Assembly: GCA_026168455.1 (NCBI GenBank)
Contig: CM047426.1
Span: forward strand, 70,211,986 to 70,275,985
Length of the DNA: 64,000 bases
Reading direction: 5' to 3'
From: Theocolax elegans
Taxonomy: Eukaryota; Arthropoda; Insecta; Hymenoptera; Cerocephalidae
Shown here: piece by piece, positions 22,968 through 35,093 of the stretch
Layout of the letters: each line of letters opens with the position of its first letter
How positions within the stretch are numbered: the first letter of the stretch is position 1
Position numbers and translations under genes: made by a program
Notes under the pieces: model-generated
Told to the model about the DNA's origin: nothing
The model's input: only the letters and a program-made list of their open reading frames with translations
Database searches by the model: none

Positions 22968-23225
22968 TTGCAAAATCTTTTCAAAAATTGCTTGAAACTA
23001 ATTACTCGTGGTGTTCATAAGTTCGACGAACAAGAATATGATATCGTTGAATACCTTCAAGATAACTGGTGCCCTGGGTCGCTAGAATGGTCGACGTCCC
23101 TTGCAAAATCTTTTGAAAAATCATCTGAAACTAGTTACTTGGGAGCTTTTGAAAACGCTGAACACAAATATGACATCGGCGAAGATCGTCGAGGTACCGA
23201 AAGCTTCAATAATTTACCCCCGTAG
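22968..23225 (+). other. Open stretch inside piggyBac flank, probably non-coding
   Basis: An 85-codon ATG-initiated frame (…LITRGVHKFDEQEYDIVEY…) lying between the piggyBac end and the LINE insertion. The underlying DNA contains an imperfect internal duplication (caaaatcttttcaaaaattgcttgaaac / caaaatcttttgaaaaatc-type segments, interrupted), which better explains the open frame. I do not recognise a protein family. Confidence 0.25.
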
Positions 23226-23395
23226 TTATTATTATTATTAAGTTACTCAGTTGGCACTCTCCTATTTGACTAGGTTATGCCAGGCACTTGGGTATTCCCT
23301 TTGCGCCCTGTTTTCCATTTCCCATCTTTAGCCCCCCGAAGTGTATAGCAATATTGCCACACTTGGGTGAGCCTTCTTATGGGTCCTTGGTTTTT

Positions 23396-26349
23396 TCAAT
23401 CGGGCACCGCCCAGAGACCCTGCCAAACAGCAAGTATTCTCTGGACATCCCAACTGGGTATATCTCCTGAATCAATTAGAAATTCACCTGTGAGGCGCCA
23501 TCTTCTTGTCATGATTCTGGGGCATTCACATAAGATGTGTAGAGGTGTTTCGTTTGCCTCCTTGCACATTCGGCATAATGGATCTGTTTCCAGTCCCATT
23601 TTATACTTATGGTATCGCAAATCTCCATGTCCAGTAAGTATGTCCATTAGCTTGCGAGCTGTCTTTCTGCTAAGTTTCCTAAGCCCTTCTTCCCAGTGTC
23701 CGCTTATTGCGTTTCCGAGTGCGGCTTTAGCTTGTCTGCATCCTGCAGTTTTTACCCAAGCACTTTGGTATTCCTTCACCAGCCATTCCTTTAATAATTC
23801 TATAAGGTGGCTATGTGGCATCTTCACCATCATGCTTGGTTCCGTATGTTTTCCATTTGTACCTATCTTTGCTAGGTCATCGGCTATCTCGTTACCACGT
23901 ATACCTACATGACTTGGTATCCATGTTAGCGTTAGCCGCTTATTCAACTCTGCCAGTCTATTTAGTGTCTTATGACATTCCCAAATTAGTCTGGACTTAG
24001 TGGTGTGACCATTCAGACTCTGTAACACAGTTCTGCTGTCCGAGTAAATGTATATCTCTTCGTATTTGCAATTCTCCTGTGCCGCTTTAGCACATTACAG
24101 GATTGCAAATGTTTCCGCTTGGGAAATGGTATTGTATTCCTTTAAGGAATATATCCTACCCTTCCCATTTTTTCTGCAGTATACCCCTGCTCCGACTCCC
24201 CGGATATTCTTGGACCCATCAGTATACCAGAGTTCTTTGCCCTCCGGCACCCTAACACGTCCTTGACTCCAGTCATCTTTGCTAGGCAGACTGACTATGT
24301 ATCTCTTATCGAATAGGAACTCAGTGCTGCATCTATCAGTTCCCTCGTATAAGTTCTCTCTTAGATTTCGCGGGAGCGTACTTAGGAGTCCCCTGTCCGC
24401 CCGTCGATCTAAGAGATTTCTAACTCTTAAGTATCCTTTTATGGCTTCTGACTTAAGAGTGAGCTGAAAGGGCTCAATATTCGTTATGACCCCCATAGCC
24501 TGTACTGGCGTGGTTCTTAGAGAATTGGTGATGCAGCGCAGGATCAATCCTCGTACCCTTTCCAGCATTTGTTTCGCAGTTTTCAAACCTGCTCGCTTCC
24601 ACCAAATCACTGCCGAATACGTGAGTTTTGGTTTCAGAATTGCTGTGTAAATCCACATCATGGTTTCTGGTTTAAGACCCCAGTTCAAGTGCAGAGCTCT
24701 ACGTGTTTGCCATAGTACTCTTATAACTTTATTACACTGATTCTCAAGGTGCTCTTTCCAGTTTAACTTACTGTCAAGAATGACACCTAGATATTTAGCT
24801 TTTTCTTTTATTTCTAGCCGTTTTCCTCCATATTCGAGGTGTTTTATGCTTGTTTTCCACTTATATTTACGTGTAAACACCATAACTTCCATTTTTTCCG
24901 GGTTAACCGATAGTCCACCTCCTTGGCACCACTTATATACCTTATTCAAGGCATTTTGCATGATGTCAAATAGTGTTTCTAAAAATGGTCCTCTAACTAT
25001 TATCGAATAGGAACTCAGTGCTGCATCTATCAGTTCCCTCGTATAAGTTCTCTCTTAGATTTCGCGGGAGCGTACTTAGGAGTCCCCTGTCCGCCCGTCG
25101 ATCTAAGAGATTTCTAACTCTTAAGTATCCTTTTATGGCTTCTGACTTAAGAGTGAGCTGAAAGGGCTCAATATTCGTTATGACCCCCATAGCTTGTACT
25201 GGCGTGGTTCTTAGAGAATTGGTGATGCAGCGCAGGATCAATCCTCGTACCCTTTCCAGCATTTGTTTCGCAGTTTTCAAACCTGCTCGCTTCCACCAAA
25301 TCACTGCCGAATACGTGAGTTTTGGTTTCAGAATTGCTGTGTAAATCCACATCATGGTTTCTGGTTTAAGACCCCAGTTCAAGTGCAGAGCTCTACGTGT
25401 TTGCCATAGTACTCTTATAACTTTATTACACTGATTCTCAAGGTGCTCTTTCCAGTTTAACTTACTGTCAAGAATGACACCTAGATATTTAGCTTTTTCT
25501 TTTATTTCTAGCCGTTTTCCTCCATATTCGAGGTGTTTTATGCTTGTTTTCCACTTATATTTACGTGTAAACACCATAACTTCCATTTTTTCCGGATTAA
25601 CCGATAGTCCACCTCCTTGGCACCACTTATATACCTTATTCAAGGCATTTTGCATGATGTCAAATAGTGTTTCTAAAAATGGTCCTCTAACTATTATTGC
25701 TAGATCATCTGCATATCCTACAACCTCACATCCCGTGTTGGTTAGTAGGCATAATAGTGTGTTCATTACAAGATTCCAGAGGGATGGGGAAATAACCCCC
25801 CCCTGTGGGCATCCCGTGTTCACCCAGCCAGTTACCTTGGTGTTACCCTTGGTCATTACCAGCTTTCTGTTTGATAACATGAGTTCGACCCAGTCAGTAA
25901 CTGGCTGAGCTATTCCATGTCTCCTCATTGCCTCCTTGATTACTCTTTTGGAGGTATGGTTGAAAGCTCCTTCTATGTCTAAAAAGACCACTAGAGCGAA
26001 GCCTCCGTTTTCAATTTGTTCTTCAATCAGGTTCACTATTTTGCACAGAGCAATCTCAGTAGAGTGTCCTGCTCTGTACGCATACTGATCCCTATGAAGT
26101 GGTCGTTCTTTTAAAGGTTTATCTTTAATATGTCTATCTATGAGCCTTTCCATTGTCTTCAGCATAAACGATGTAAGACTTATAGGTCGGAAGTCTTTAG
26201 GAGAAGTATAGCTCCCCTTACCTGCTTTCGGAATGAACGTCACTCTCGTTCCCTTCCAACTTTCTGGAATATGGCATAATTCCAGACTTGCCCTAATAAG
26301 TCTGGTCATTGGGCGGATAATGCACTCCCCCGCCCTTTGTAATAGTGCG
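23396..26349 (-). pseudogene. LINE RT + RNase H + Cys/His tail, frame broken
   Basis: Open from the element's 5' boundary to 24993: RT motifs TFIPKAGKG, FRPISLTSFMLKTMERLI, DQYAYRAGHSTE, VVFLDIEGAFNH, GCPQGGVISPSLWN and catalytic GYADDLAII. The 694-bp duplication (694 is not a multiple of 3) then shifts the frame. Past the second duplicate the frame resumes with RNase H motifs YTDGSK and QAETFAIL, a single TAA at 24095-24097, then YSDSRT, WIPSHVGIRGNEIAD (catalytic His/Asp region) and C-terminal CRMCKEANETPLHILCECPR. Apart from the duplication and the TAA the protein is undamaged, so insertion was recent. RT plus RNase H with this tail suggests an I/LOA-like lineage; the exact clade is not certain. 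Confidence 0.85.
24307..25694. repeat. 694-bp tandem duplication in LINE RT
   Basis: 24307-25000 and 25001-25694 are almost identical (I saw only isolated substitutions, for example gcctgtact/gcttgtact and ccgggttaacc/ccggattaacc). The junction has short microhomology (tat). It postdates the LINE insertion. Confidence 0.92.
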
Positions 26350-26363
26350 TACCCCCGTAGTTA

Positions 26364-26626
26364 GCTGGTGATTAATTCCCGATCCCAGAGTGTACCGACG
26401 GGGAGGTTACGGTAGGGTTTACACTCCATTTTTTATGTTTTTTTTGTTTTTTTTTTCATTTTTTATTTAATTTTTTGTTTTTTTTTTTTAATTTTTTTTC
26501 TATCTTTGAATTATTGAACTGTTTTCTAATTCTGCAAGGTATGATATTTTTTGAAACAAGGCGTTACGCGGAACGGAATGTTATTGCAAGTACTGCACAT
26601 TATAGTTGTCCATTTTGTTATTTTAT
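26364..26626. other. piggyBac 3' part with poly-T tract
   Basis: Continuation of the piggyBac element after the LINE; T-rich from 26428 to 26510. No ORF. Confidence 0.45.
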
Positions 26627-27388
26627 TTATGTAGCATAAAAAAAAGAACGTTTTCTTACACCTTTGTCATTCGCTGAAATCTTAGTTCGAAAGTGTTGAC
26701 CATTATTTAGGTTTGAAATGTTGTTACTTAGATTACCACTAACCCTTTTTGTTCGTGGACTATTAGGGACATTTTTATCTTTTAGTTCAAGGGCCAATTT
26801 CATACGAAAGTCTAAATATGTCAATCTTTTTTTCTCTATTAGTAATATCATAAACTACATATGCGTTAAATATTGCCATATCTAATAAATGAAGAAAAGT
26901 TTTAATATACCATTTAGTTGATTTTCTGATTATTTCATATCCCCTTATACATTGATCTGATCTATCTACATCACCCATATTTTGGTTGTAGTCTAATACA
27001 ATATTTGGTTTTACTTTTCGTTCTTTAGTTCGATAATCTACTTTTTCAGTTACAACTTTTTCTACTGAATGCATGGTTGAAAGCATTGTTACTATTTTCT
27101 TATCTTCCCATGCCATAAAAGTCATTTGCGAGCTACTAAATGTTTTCATCTCATTTTTAGATATTTTTTTTTATCAATTTTTGTAAGATATTTTCGATTT
27201 GTTCGAACTGTTCCGCAAATATTAGTCTTTTCATCATGTAATTTTGAGAAAAGAATTAGTGAACTATACCAATTATCTAAATATAAGAAACGACCTTGTT
27301 CATCAAATGTGTCTTCGAATCCGGAGTTGTAAGATCCATAATAGTGTAGACTGAAAGAGAAGTAACTTTTATTCACATAGTATATCAA
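26627..27388 (-). pseudogene. piggyBac transposase fragment
   Basis: Three overlapping frames on the minus strand read in order as the C-terminal half of a piggyBac transposase: 27388-27146 (GRFLYLDNWYSSLILFSKL, CGTVRTNRK), 27149-26787 (VKPNIVLDYNQNMGDVDRSD, STKWYIKTFLHLLDMAIFNA) and 26851-26627 (basic tail). LYLDNWY and MGDVDRSD are signature acidic motifs of the family, which cuts and pastes DNA at TTAA without leaving a footprint. Two frameshifts separate the frames, and the N-terminal half is absent, so it is dead. No cysteine-rich C-terminal finger is visible. Confidence 0.85.
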
Positions 27389-28120
27389 CGTAAAGTTTAC
27401 AAATATACTAAACTAACAATAAGTTACCCCACGTACACATAACAGTACAAGGCAACGGAATGAAAATGAAACCTAGTATTAAGTAAAAATAATAAAACTA
27501 ACTATAAAGAGTAAGTATAATTTAAACATTTTTATGCAATAATTAATACATAAATAAAACAAATAAAATACCAAGAAAAATTGAAGCAAAAAAAACCTTA
27601 TTTAAAATATTTACGTACTTTTGATACGTGTTAAGTATAAGAGTTAAAGTTGAAACACTCTCCTTGTAAGCATTCCATAAAAATTCTAATAAACTCAACT
27701 GACAATTTATAAACTTTTCATCCGACTAGAAATTATAAAACATTCATCTTTTTTAGATAAAATAGTATATGAAGAAACTGCTGTGAAGGATTGTTTGTCT
27801 ATCTTGCACGAAAACATCGAGTAAGGTAAAAACGACATCTCGCACAACAGTTTCAAGCGATATTTTACAGCATCAGAACCTCAAAATCTGAAATAAAATT
27901 AGGATTTTGAAGTTAAACTGCTATAAAATAATAAAAAATGATGAAAATAGGGAAAAAACTAGAATATTGCTACTTTAATCTATTTGTAACTTTCAAGAAA
28001 ATTAATATTTTGACCTACACGTTTTTTTTCAACAACAATCAAGTGATTTCGTCAGTCAGGTCAGTATACAAATTTTCAGCAAACTTAAATTCTTAACTTG
28101 TTCAGTTCACGTGAAATCAG
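27389..28120. other. AT-rich DNA
   Basis: No gene found. The missing 5' end of the piggyBac should lie in or beyond this interval, but I see neither transposase nor a ggg-TTAA terminus. Confidence 0.45.
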
Positions 28121-28121
28121 C

Positions 28122-28177
<56 letters not shown>

Positions 28178-28200
28178 TATATATATATATATATATATAT
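28122..28200. repeat. (CA)n then (TA)n microsatellite
   Basis: About 50 bp of CA dinucleotides (28122-28172), a short acgcac interruption, then about 24 bp of TA. Confidence 0.97.
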
Positions 28201-29854
28201 GGGTGGTTCTCTGTGACATCGAAGATGAAAAAAATAAATATTGCTATAACTGTGGGAATATGTTTTAGAGGTATCCAGTAGTTCTCCTGAATTTTTTCAG
28301 ATTTTTTCTGGGCCATTATTTGAAGTAACAGAGAGTCAAAGTTGACATTTTAGCACTTTTTTGCATTATATGCCCATTTTCATGAATTTTTAGCTCCCAG
28401 GGGATGCATTTTTCACTAAAAACATGAGTATGACTTTTTTTGTAAAATTTTCCGAACTTTTCATTAAAAATACTTTTAAAGACATAAATGTATGCTGTCA
28501 CACTCTTGTAAGCCATTTAAACCTTAAATAGTGAAAATCAGCAATTCTGCTCCGGACTCTGGTAACCTAATACTGTCTAAAAGATGTCTTTTTATAGTCA
28601 GAAACTGCCTAAAAATTTCCAGAGTGGGTCTAAATCATTAAGATCACTTATGGTCAAAATATCCGGGAAAAGTGCCCGAAATATTAATAGAAATGTATAT
28701 TTGTTGCCTTATAACGATGAATCTAGTAGCATGATCATTGCAAAAAAATTTATGCACTTACCTTGGAATGGTAGAAAAGTATCTCCACTTGTTTCAGTAT
28801 CCATCTAATCCCCTGTAAGCTGCTAAAAATGCAAATATTATTATAAAATTATAAAAAATTATTTTTTAAACATTTATAATGCTGGATTTTCAGTTTTACA
28901 TCCCTTACAAGAATTATAATACTAATCTGAAGGATTACTATAAATATATAAACATCATTATTACAATAACTGATTATACGTATTTAATACAAAAGATATA
29001 TAAATAAATCGGATATATAATTATAATGAATAATATGATAACGTGACAGTGACAAGTTTGTGAAATCTAAACAATGTATTGCTGAATAATAATAATAATA
29101 ATGTTGATACTTTTATAGTAATCCTTCAGATTAGTATTATAATTCTTGTAAGAGATGTAAAACTAAAAAACCAGCATTATAAATGTTTAAAAAATAATTT
29201 TTTATAATTTTATAATAATATTTGTATTTTTAGCAGCTTACAGGGGATTAGATGGATACTGAAACAAGTGGAGATACTTTTCTACCATTCCAAGGTAAGT
29301 GCATAAATTTTTTTGCAATGATCATGCTACTAGATTCATCGTTATAAGGCAACAAATATACATTTCTATTAATATTTCGGGCACTTTTCCCGGATATTTT
29401 GACCATAAGTGATCTTAATGATTTAGACCCACTCTGGAAATTTTTAGGCAGTTTCTGACTATAAAAAGACATCTTTTAGACAGTATTAGGTTACCAGAGT
29501 CCGGAGCAGAATTGCTGATTTTCACTATTTAAGGTTTAAATGGCTTACAAGAGTGTGGCAGCATACATTTATGTCTTTAAAAGTATTTTTAATGAAAAGT
29601 TCGGAAAATTTTACAAAAAAAGTCATACTCATGTTTTTAGTGAAAAATGCATCCCCTGGGAGCTAAAAATTCATGAAAATGGGCATATAATGCAAAAAAG
29701 TGCTAAAATGTCAACTTTGACTCTCTGTTACTTCAAATAATGGCCCAGAAAAATCTGAAAAAATTCAGGAGAACTACTGGATACCTCTAAAACATATTCC
29801 CACAGTTATAGCAATATTTATTTTTTTCATCTTCGATGTCACAGAGAACCACTC
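28201..29854. mobile_element. 1.65-kb palindromic element in TA tract
   Basis: Left arm from gggtggttctctgtgacatc; right arm ends with its inverse. The arms (about 760 bp each) are almost identical, so the same 74-codon frame appears at 28584-28808 (+) and 29248-29472 (-). About 140 bp of unique centre lies near 29028. The element sits between TA-repeat tracts on both sides. The near-perfect arms imply recent formation or gene conversion. No transposase. Confidence 0.9.
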
Positions 29855-30419
29855 ATATATATATATATATAAAAGATGTTTAATTAATTATAAATCAATA
29901 GATATAGAATTCTATTGAAACTTTGCCAAAATATAATAAACTATATAGTTTATTCATTAAAATCCACAAAAACCGTCTTATCATTATAATTAGTTTCAAT
30001 TGTTTTTGCAAAAATTGATAATTCTTTCTACATTTTAACTAATTAAACTTGGGTCATTCCAGCTGAATTCGACAAACATAAAAAAACATCAATGGCAAAA
30101 TTGGGGCTCTCACCTACAAACTGGAATGACCGTATGCTTACAATTAAAAAATAAAACAATATCGTTTATAATGAAATACTAACAAAACCAAAATACTTGA
30201 TGACAAAATATATTGATGAACCAAGAAATATATCTTAATACGAGTAATAGAAGAATTAAAATATCAATTTCAATTGAAGAACTAAAATAAAGACCTGAGA
30301 GCTCGTTGGATAGAGGATAGCGATAATTGTCAGATAAAACAATTTAATGACGCCTTCACTTCTGTACGCTGCTTTGCCATCTCTCTTCTTTACCTCCTTC
30401 TTTGCTATAAATAAACAAT
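29855..30419. other. AT-rich DNA with a small inverted pair
   Basis: No gene. gggtcattccag (about 30053) and ctggaatgacc (about 30121) form an inverted pair around ~55 bp, possibly a tiny MITE. Confidence 0.4.
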
Positions 30420-31117
30420 TTTATTAGAATATTTAATTTGTAATTAAATTTATGAGTGCCATGTAGATGTTACGAGTAATTAGTATTAGAGAATTTTAAG
30501 GGGATGTCGGAGCTATAGCCTCCATCAAAAGCCGCTCGATCTCTCGGTTTCGAATGGCGCTGTAGTCAGGTGTCGATTTCTACGATAAACGTACTTAAAA
30601 CATAAATTATAAATTTTACAGCTACATAGAGCTGTTGAAAGATACTTTCCCCCCTAGCTATAACTAAAATTAAGGTAATTGTAATATTACTCTTGGCAGT
30701 AAATGTTTATTTTTTTAAAGAAATGTGAAATACGTTGCGTGTAGCATTACGGCAGATATAGATTCATTGAATATGAGACGTATTTCACATTTCTTTAAAA
30801 AAATAAACATTTGATTCCAAGAGTAATATTATAATTACCTTAAGTTTAGTCATAGCTAGGGGGGAAAGTATCTTTCAACAGCTCTATGTAGCTGTAAAAT
30901 TTATAATTTATGTTTTAAGTACGTTTATCGTAGAAATCGACACCTGACTACAGCGCCATTCGAAACCGAGAGATCGAGCGGCTTTTGATGGAGGCTATAG
31001 CTCCGACATCCCCTTAAAGGAACAAGGTTTGACAGGTAAGGAGATTCTGCCGTGTCTCAGAACTTTTAATAGGAATTTTTTAATTAAATTTTATTCGTCA
31101 TAATAGTATAGTATGGT
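30420..31117. repeat. Left inverted arm around the Gypsy locus
   Basis: Excluding the inserted TTAA element (30500-31013), this segment is an inverted, diverged copy of about 39418-39610 (for example aaatttatgagtgccatg versus aaatttatgagagtcatg, and ggtttgacaggtaagg versus gttttgacaggtaagg). Confidence 0.65.
30496..31017. mobile_element. 514-bp TTAA-flanked foldback MITE
   Basis: TTAA at both ends; termini ggggatgtcggagctatagc and its inverse. It is a nearly perfect palindrome centred at 30756. The related arm at 39.5 kb lacks it, giving an empty-site comparison. Confidence 0.9.
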
Positions 31118-31118
31118 A

Positions 31119-31890
31119 GGAATCATGGACATTGCTCCCGGAGTTGAAAGCTCCCACCAATCAGAAGCGAGAATTCGGAAACGCTCCCACCAATAAGAAA
31201 GCAGCTACCCGATGGAGGGTGAAGTTAAACTTTTATTATTAAATTGTTGTAAACAAATGTTTCCAAAACGTTGTACATACGATTGATTCTTAAAATAAAT
31301 GATGTAATTGTAAGTATATCTTAAAAAGGCCATTTAAGAAAGTAAAAAAAGTTATTCATAAAAATTGTTAATTTTTTTGGTCAGATATCATTGATTAGAA
31401 AACAGCTTTTTAAAATGACTGGAGCTTTGTTTGTTTATTGACCGATTTCAATTTGAAACATTTGTTTCCCCCTTCAGGTGCGATCCTTTATTAATTAATA
31501 ATAATTAAAATTAACAACAAATATTTCGATAAATAATTTCAATTTTTTATATATATGTCCACATACATGTACGAAATAGTGAATCTGCTGATGATGTGTG
31601 AAAAGATCCGTATTATTTTTATTTAGAATAATAAATATATTTATGGATTAAATAAACTCTAATTTTATTTATTTAACCAGAATCTTTTCAATATTATTAG
31701 CATTGCAACGACATCTGACGCTGCTTATCATTGATAAATTTATAAATCTGCTATACCGACTTCAATTTAATAATAAAAGTTTAATTTCCCCCTCCATCGG
31801 GTAGCTGCTTTCTTATTGGTGGGAGCGTTTCCGAATTCTCGCTTCTGATTGGTGGGAGCTTTCAACTCCGGGAGCAATGTCCATGATTCC
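31119..31890. mobile_element. Foldback element upstream of Gypsy LTR, copy 1
   Basis: Ends ggaatcatggacattgctcc and its inverse; terminal repeats of about 150 bp that include two copies of ctcccaccaat. The centre of ~480 bp is AT-rich. Target duplication not clear. Confidence 0.85.
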
Positions 31891-31894
31891 AAAT

Positions 31895-32762
31895 TGTTAT
31901 ACGCAAGCATACTATTAATAGGCGTGAACCGCACGGCCTTTATACATATAGCTTATACATAGTATGTAGTACCGATAACGGCCGTAAGGTGGCTACCCCC
32001 TTATCGCGCCGTTCCCGTTATCAAGATAAGCGAGCGCCGTTATAAGTATAGGCCAGTTCGAGCAAACAGCAGCTCGCCTACTCCCACTGCGGGAGTATCC
32101 CACCTTTCGGGTTAATCACTGTATCATCTCTACAGTTTTTGAATAAAGGCGAATTTAAATTAAGATCACTTGTTGGTCATAATTATTAGCACCTTCTCTC
32201 TATCCCATCCATACCGTACGAGCTCACCGAGGAGATTACATCAGACTCTCCCTCGAGACTTCACCGCCCGGATCACCCAGGAGTGCCAGAATCGGGCTGC
32301 TGCCGCCAGACCACTCACAAGGAAGACCAGACTACTTGGACCGCCATCAACAGCAGTATCCAGACGGAGCGACCACTACACCGACTCACTCCTCTCAACG
32401 GTGCGGTACGACTTACATCCCGCTGCCACCTGCAGGGCGTCTCCCTCTTCGTCCGATGACAACTCACCGTTAAAGCGGCTCGTGTCTAGATTGGTCCATC
32501 TTGATCAACCCTACTAAGAACTTCGTAAAGTGAGCGGGGCTCACCGGCGGTCATCCGATCGTCCGACTCTGGCCACGAGTTTCTCGAGGCCAGGGCCAGG
32601 CTCGTAGAGAGCTAGTTGAGGGGTTAGTGCTGTGTCCTCCCTCAGCCAACGCAGAAGCCACAACGACAGCGGCGCAGCGGACCAGCATCTACTCGGCCTT
32701 CCTGGCCGACATACCGTCGACACCGGGCTCACCAGCGTCACCCGACGCGCCGGCTTACGACA
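31895..32762 (+). repeat. Gypsy 5' LTR, first copy
   Basis: 868 bp, tgttat...cttacgaca. Preceded by aaat; the far end of the element is followed by aaat, a 4-bp target duplication. A TATA-like tataagtata is at 32041 and a polyadenylation signal aataaa at 32152. It is followed by tt and the primer-binding site. Confidence 0.85.
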
Positions 32763-32764
32763 TT

Positions 32765-32782
32765 TGGCGCCCAACGTGGGGC
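32765..32782 (+). promoter_or_regulatory. Primer-binding site (tRNA-Lys type), copy 1
   Basis: tggcgcccaacgtggggc, two bases after the LTR end. It is the standard complement of a tRNA-Lys 3' end. Confidence 0.85.
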
Positions 32783-32854
32783 ACAGACATCATCTGTCTT
32801 CTTCGGCAGCCGGAGGGATCCACGCCGAGCTGACCACTAGCCGGACCGATGTAA

Positions 32855-33466
32855 TTGCCTATGTCAGGGCAAACATCAACCTCGCAGAGACCGCAGACCA
32901 GATCGCAGCAGCCTACACTACTTCTGGGAGTAGAAAAACACCCAGTGGCGCCAAGAATAAATGGACGACTGCCGTCCGCACTGATTTGGAGACCCCGGAC
33001 TTGGAACCAACAGCTGCCTCCACTTCTCAGGACACGCCGTCTACGACAGCCCCCATACCGAGGGACGAGTCTACGACACGCCGTCAAGAGCCAATCGCCG
33101 CTGCTCTACCTGTCGTTGCTGTTCCCGTCTACACTACGGAAGTACCCGGAATCGACATGGCAGATCCTCCAGCGAACGGAGCAAATGCAGTCGTACCTCC
33201 TGCGTTTGCAGACTGGAGTTGCTCTCCTACAGGCACTAACTGCTACACGACCACCCGTTTCAGAGTTTAGGGGACTTGCCCACGAAGACCCGTCATTTTT
33301 CCTGCAGCGGATCGAGGAATATACGACAGCCAATCGTATCCCCGAGGAGCAAAGAACGCGGACGGCCGAGAGCGGTCTCAAAGGAGAAGCCGAGAGATGG
33401 TGGCAATGTTATCGAGACCTGGACTTCGAGTGGCAGCAGTTCCGTGACCTCTTTCTGACCCGGTTC
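32855..33466 (+). pseudogene. Gypsy gag, truncated duplicate
   Basis: Same Gag segment as the downstream copy (SFFLQRIEEYTTANRI, GEAERWWQCYRDL, QQFRDLFLTRF), cut off at the duplication junction. The residues after LTRF are translated foldback DNA. Confidence 0.8.
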
Positions 33467-34202
33467 CCACCAATCAGAAGCGAGAATTCGGAAACGCTCC
33501 CACCAATAAGAAAGCAGCTACCCGATGGAGGGTGAAGTTAAACTTTTATTATTAAATTGTTGTAAACAAATGTTTCCAAAACGTTGTACATACGATTGAT
33601 TCTTAAAATAAATGATGTAATTGTAAGTATATCTTAAAAAGGCCATTTAAGAAAGTAAAAAAAGTTATTCATAAAAATTGTTAATTTTTTTGGTCAGATA
33701 TCATTGATTAGAAAACAGCTTTTTAAAATGACTGGAGCTTTGTTTGTTTATTGACCGATTTCAATTTGAAACATTGTTTCCCCCTTCAGGTGCGAATCCT
33801 TTATTAATTAATAATAATTAAAATTAACAACAAATATTTCGATAAATAATTTCAATTTTTTATATATATGTCCACATACATGTACGAAATAGTGAATCTG
33901 CTGATGATGTGTGAAAAGATCCGTATTATTTTTATTTAGAATAATAAATATATTTATGGATTAAATAAACTCTAATTTTATTTATTTAACCAGAATCTTT
34001 TCAATATTATTAGCATTGCAACGACATCTGACGCTGCTTATCATTGATAAATTTATAAATCTGCTATACCGACTCAATTTAATAATAAAAGTTTAATTTC
34101 CCCCTCCATCGGGTAGCTGCTTTCTTATTGGTGGGAGCGTTTCCGAATTCTCGCTTCTGATTGGTGGGAGCTTTCAACTCCGGGAGCAATGTCCATGATT
34201 CC
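33466..34202. mobile_element. Foldback element, duplicate copy 2
   Basis: Second copy of 31119-31890, missing its first ~34 bp because the duplication breakpoint lies inside the left terminal repeat. Confidence 0.85.
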
Positions 34203-34206
34203 AAAT

Positions 34207-35073
34207 TGTTATACGCAAGCATACTATTAATAGGCGTGAACCGCACGGCCTTTATACATATAGCTTATACATAGTATGTAGTACCGATAACGGCCGTAAG
34301 GTGGCTACCCCCTTATCGCGCCGTTCCCGTTATCAAGATAAGCGAGCGCCGTTATAAGTATAGGCCAGTTCGAGCAAACAGCAGCTCGCCTACTCCCACT
34401 GCGGGAGTATCCCACCTTTCGGGTTAATCACTGTATCATCTCTACAGTTTTTGAATAAAGGCGAATTTAAATTAAGATCACTTGTTGGTCATAATTATTA
34501 GCACCTTCTCTCTATCCCATCCATACCGTACGAGCTCACCGAGGAGATTACATCAGACTCTCCCTCGAGACTTCACCGCCCGGATCACCCAGGAGTGCCA
34601 GAATCGGGCTGCTGCCGCCAGACCACTCACAAGGAAGACCAGACTACTTGGACCGCCATCAACAGCAGTATCCAGACGGAGCGACCACTACACCGACTCA
34701 CTCCTCTCAACGGTGCGGTACGACTTACATCCCGCTGCCACCTGCAGGGCGTCTCCCTCTTCGTCCGATGACAACTCACCGTTAAAGCGGCTCGTGTCTA
34801 GATTGGTCCATCTTGATCAACCCTACTAAGAACTTCGTAAAGTGAGCGGGGCTCACCGGCGGTCATCCGATCGTCCGACTCTGGCCACGAGTTTCTCGAG
34901 GCCAGGGCCAGGCTCGTAGAGAGCTAGTTGAGGGGTAGTGCTGTGTCCTCCCTCAGCCAACGCAGAAGCCACAACGACAGCGGCGCAGCGGACCAGCATC
35001 TACTCGGCCTTCCTGGCCGACATACCGTCGACACCGGGCTCACCAGCGTCACCCGACGCGCCGGCTTACGACA
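34207..35073 (+). repeat. Gypsy 5' LTR, duplicate copy
   Basis: 867 bp, same structure as the LTR at 31.9 kb (TATA-like at 34353, aataaa at about 34464). This is the LTR directly attached to the more complete gag-pol. Confidence 0.85.
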
Positions 35074-35075
35074 TT

Positions 35076-35093
35076 TGGCGCCCAACGTGGGGC
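35076..35093 (+). promoter_or_regulatory. Primer-binding site, duplicate copy
   Basis: tggcgcccaacgtggggc immediately after the LTR plus tt. Confidence 0.85.

Larger units (their letters stand above)
23229..26349 (-). mobile_element. 5'-truncated LINE (I/LOA-like) with target duplications
   Basis: Flanked by tacccccgtagtta at 23215-23228 and 26350-26363, a perfect 14-bp target duplication. The 3' end on the minus strand carries (TAA)n, seen as ttattattattattaa at 23226-23241, a tail typical of I-type LINEs. It contains RT, RNase H and a C-terminal Cys/His motif, and is 5'-truncated within the RT. An internal 694-bp tandem duplication (24307-25000 / 25001-25694) is described separately. Confidence 0.88.
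22697..27400 (-). mobile_element. piggyBac-type transposon, interrupted and truncated
   Basis: The 3' end is defined by TTAA (22697-22700) followed by ccctttcactggcaatgt, a piggyBac-like terminus; the word ggc(a/g)atgtatcatatatga recurs as a subterminal repeat at 22712 and 22752. Transposase fragments lie at 26627-27388. A LINE occupies 23229-26349 with its own target duplications, so the original element is about 1.5 kb shorter than the span suggests at each side. The opposite terminus was not found. Confidence 0.75.

Noticed and set aside
28584..29472. Identical 74-codon frames on opposite strands
   Set aside because: They are mirror images within the 1.65-kb palindrome; no family is recognised and the composition looks non-coding.
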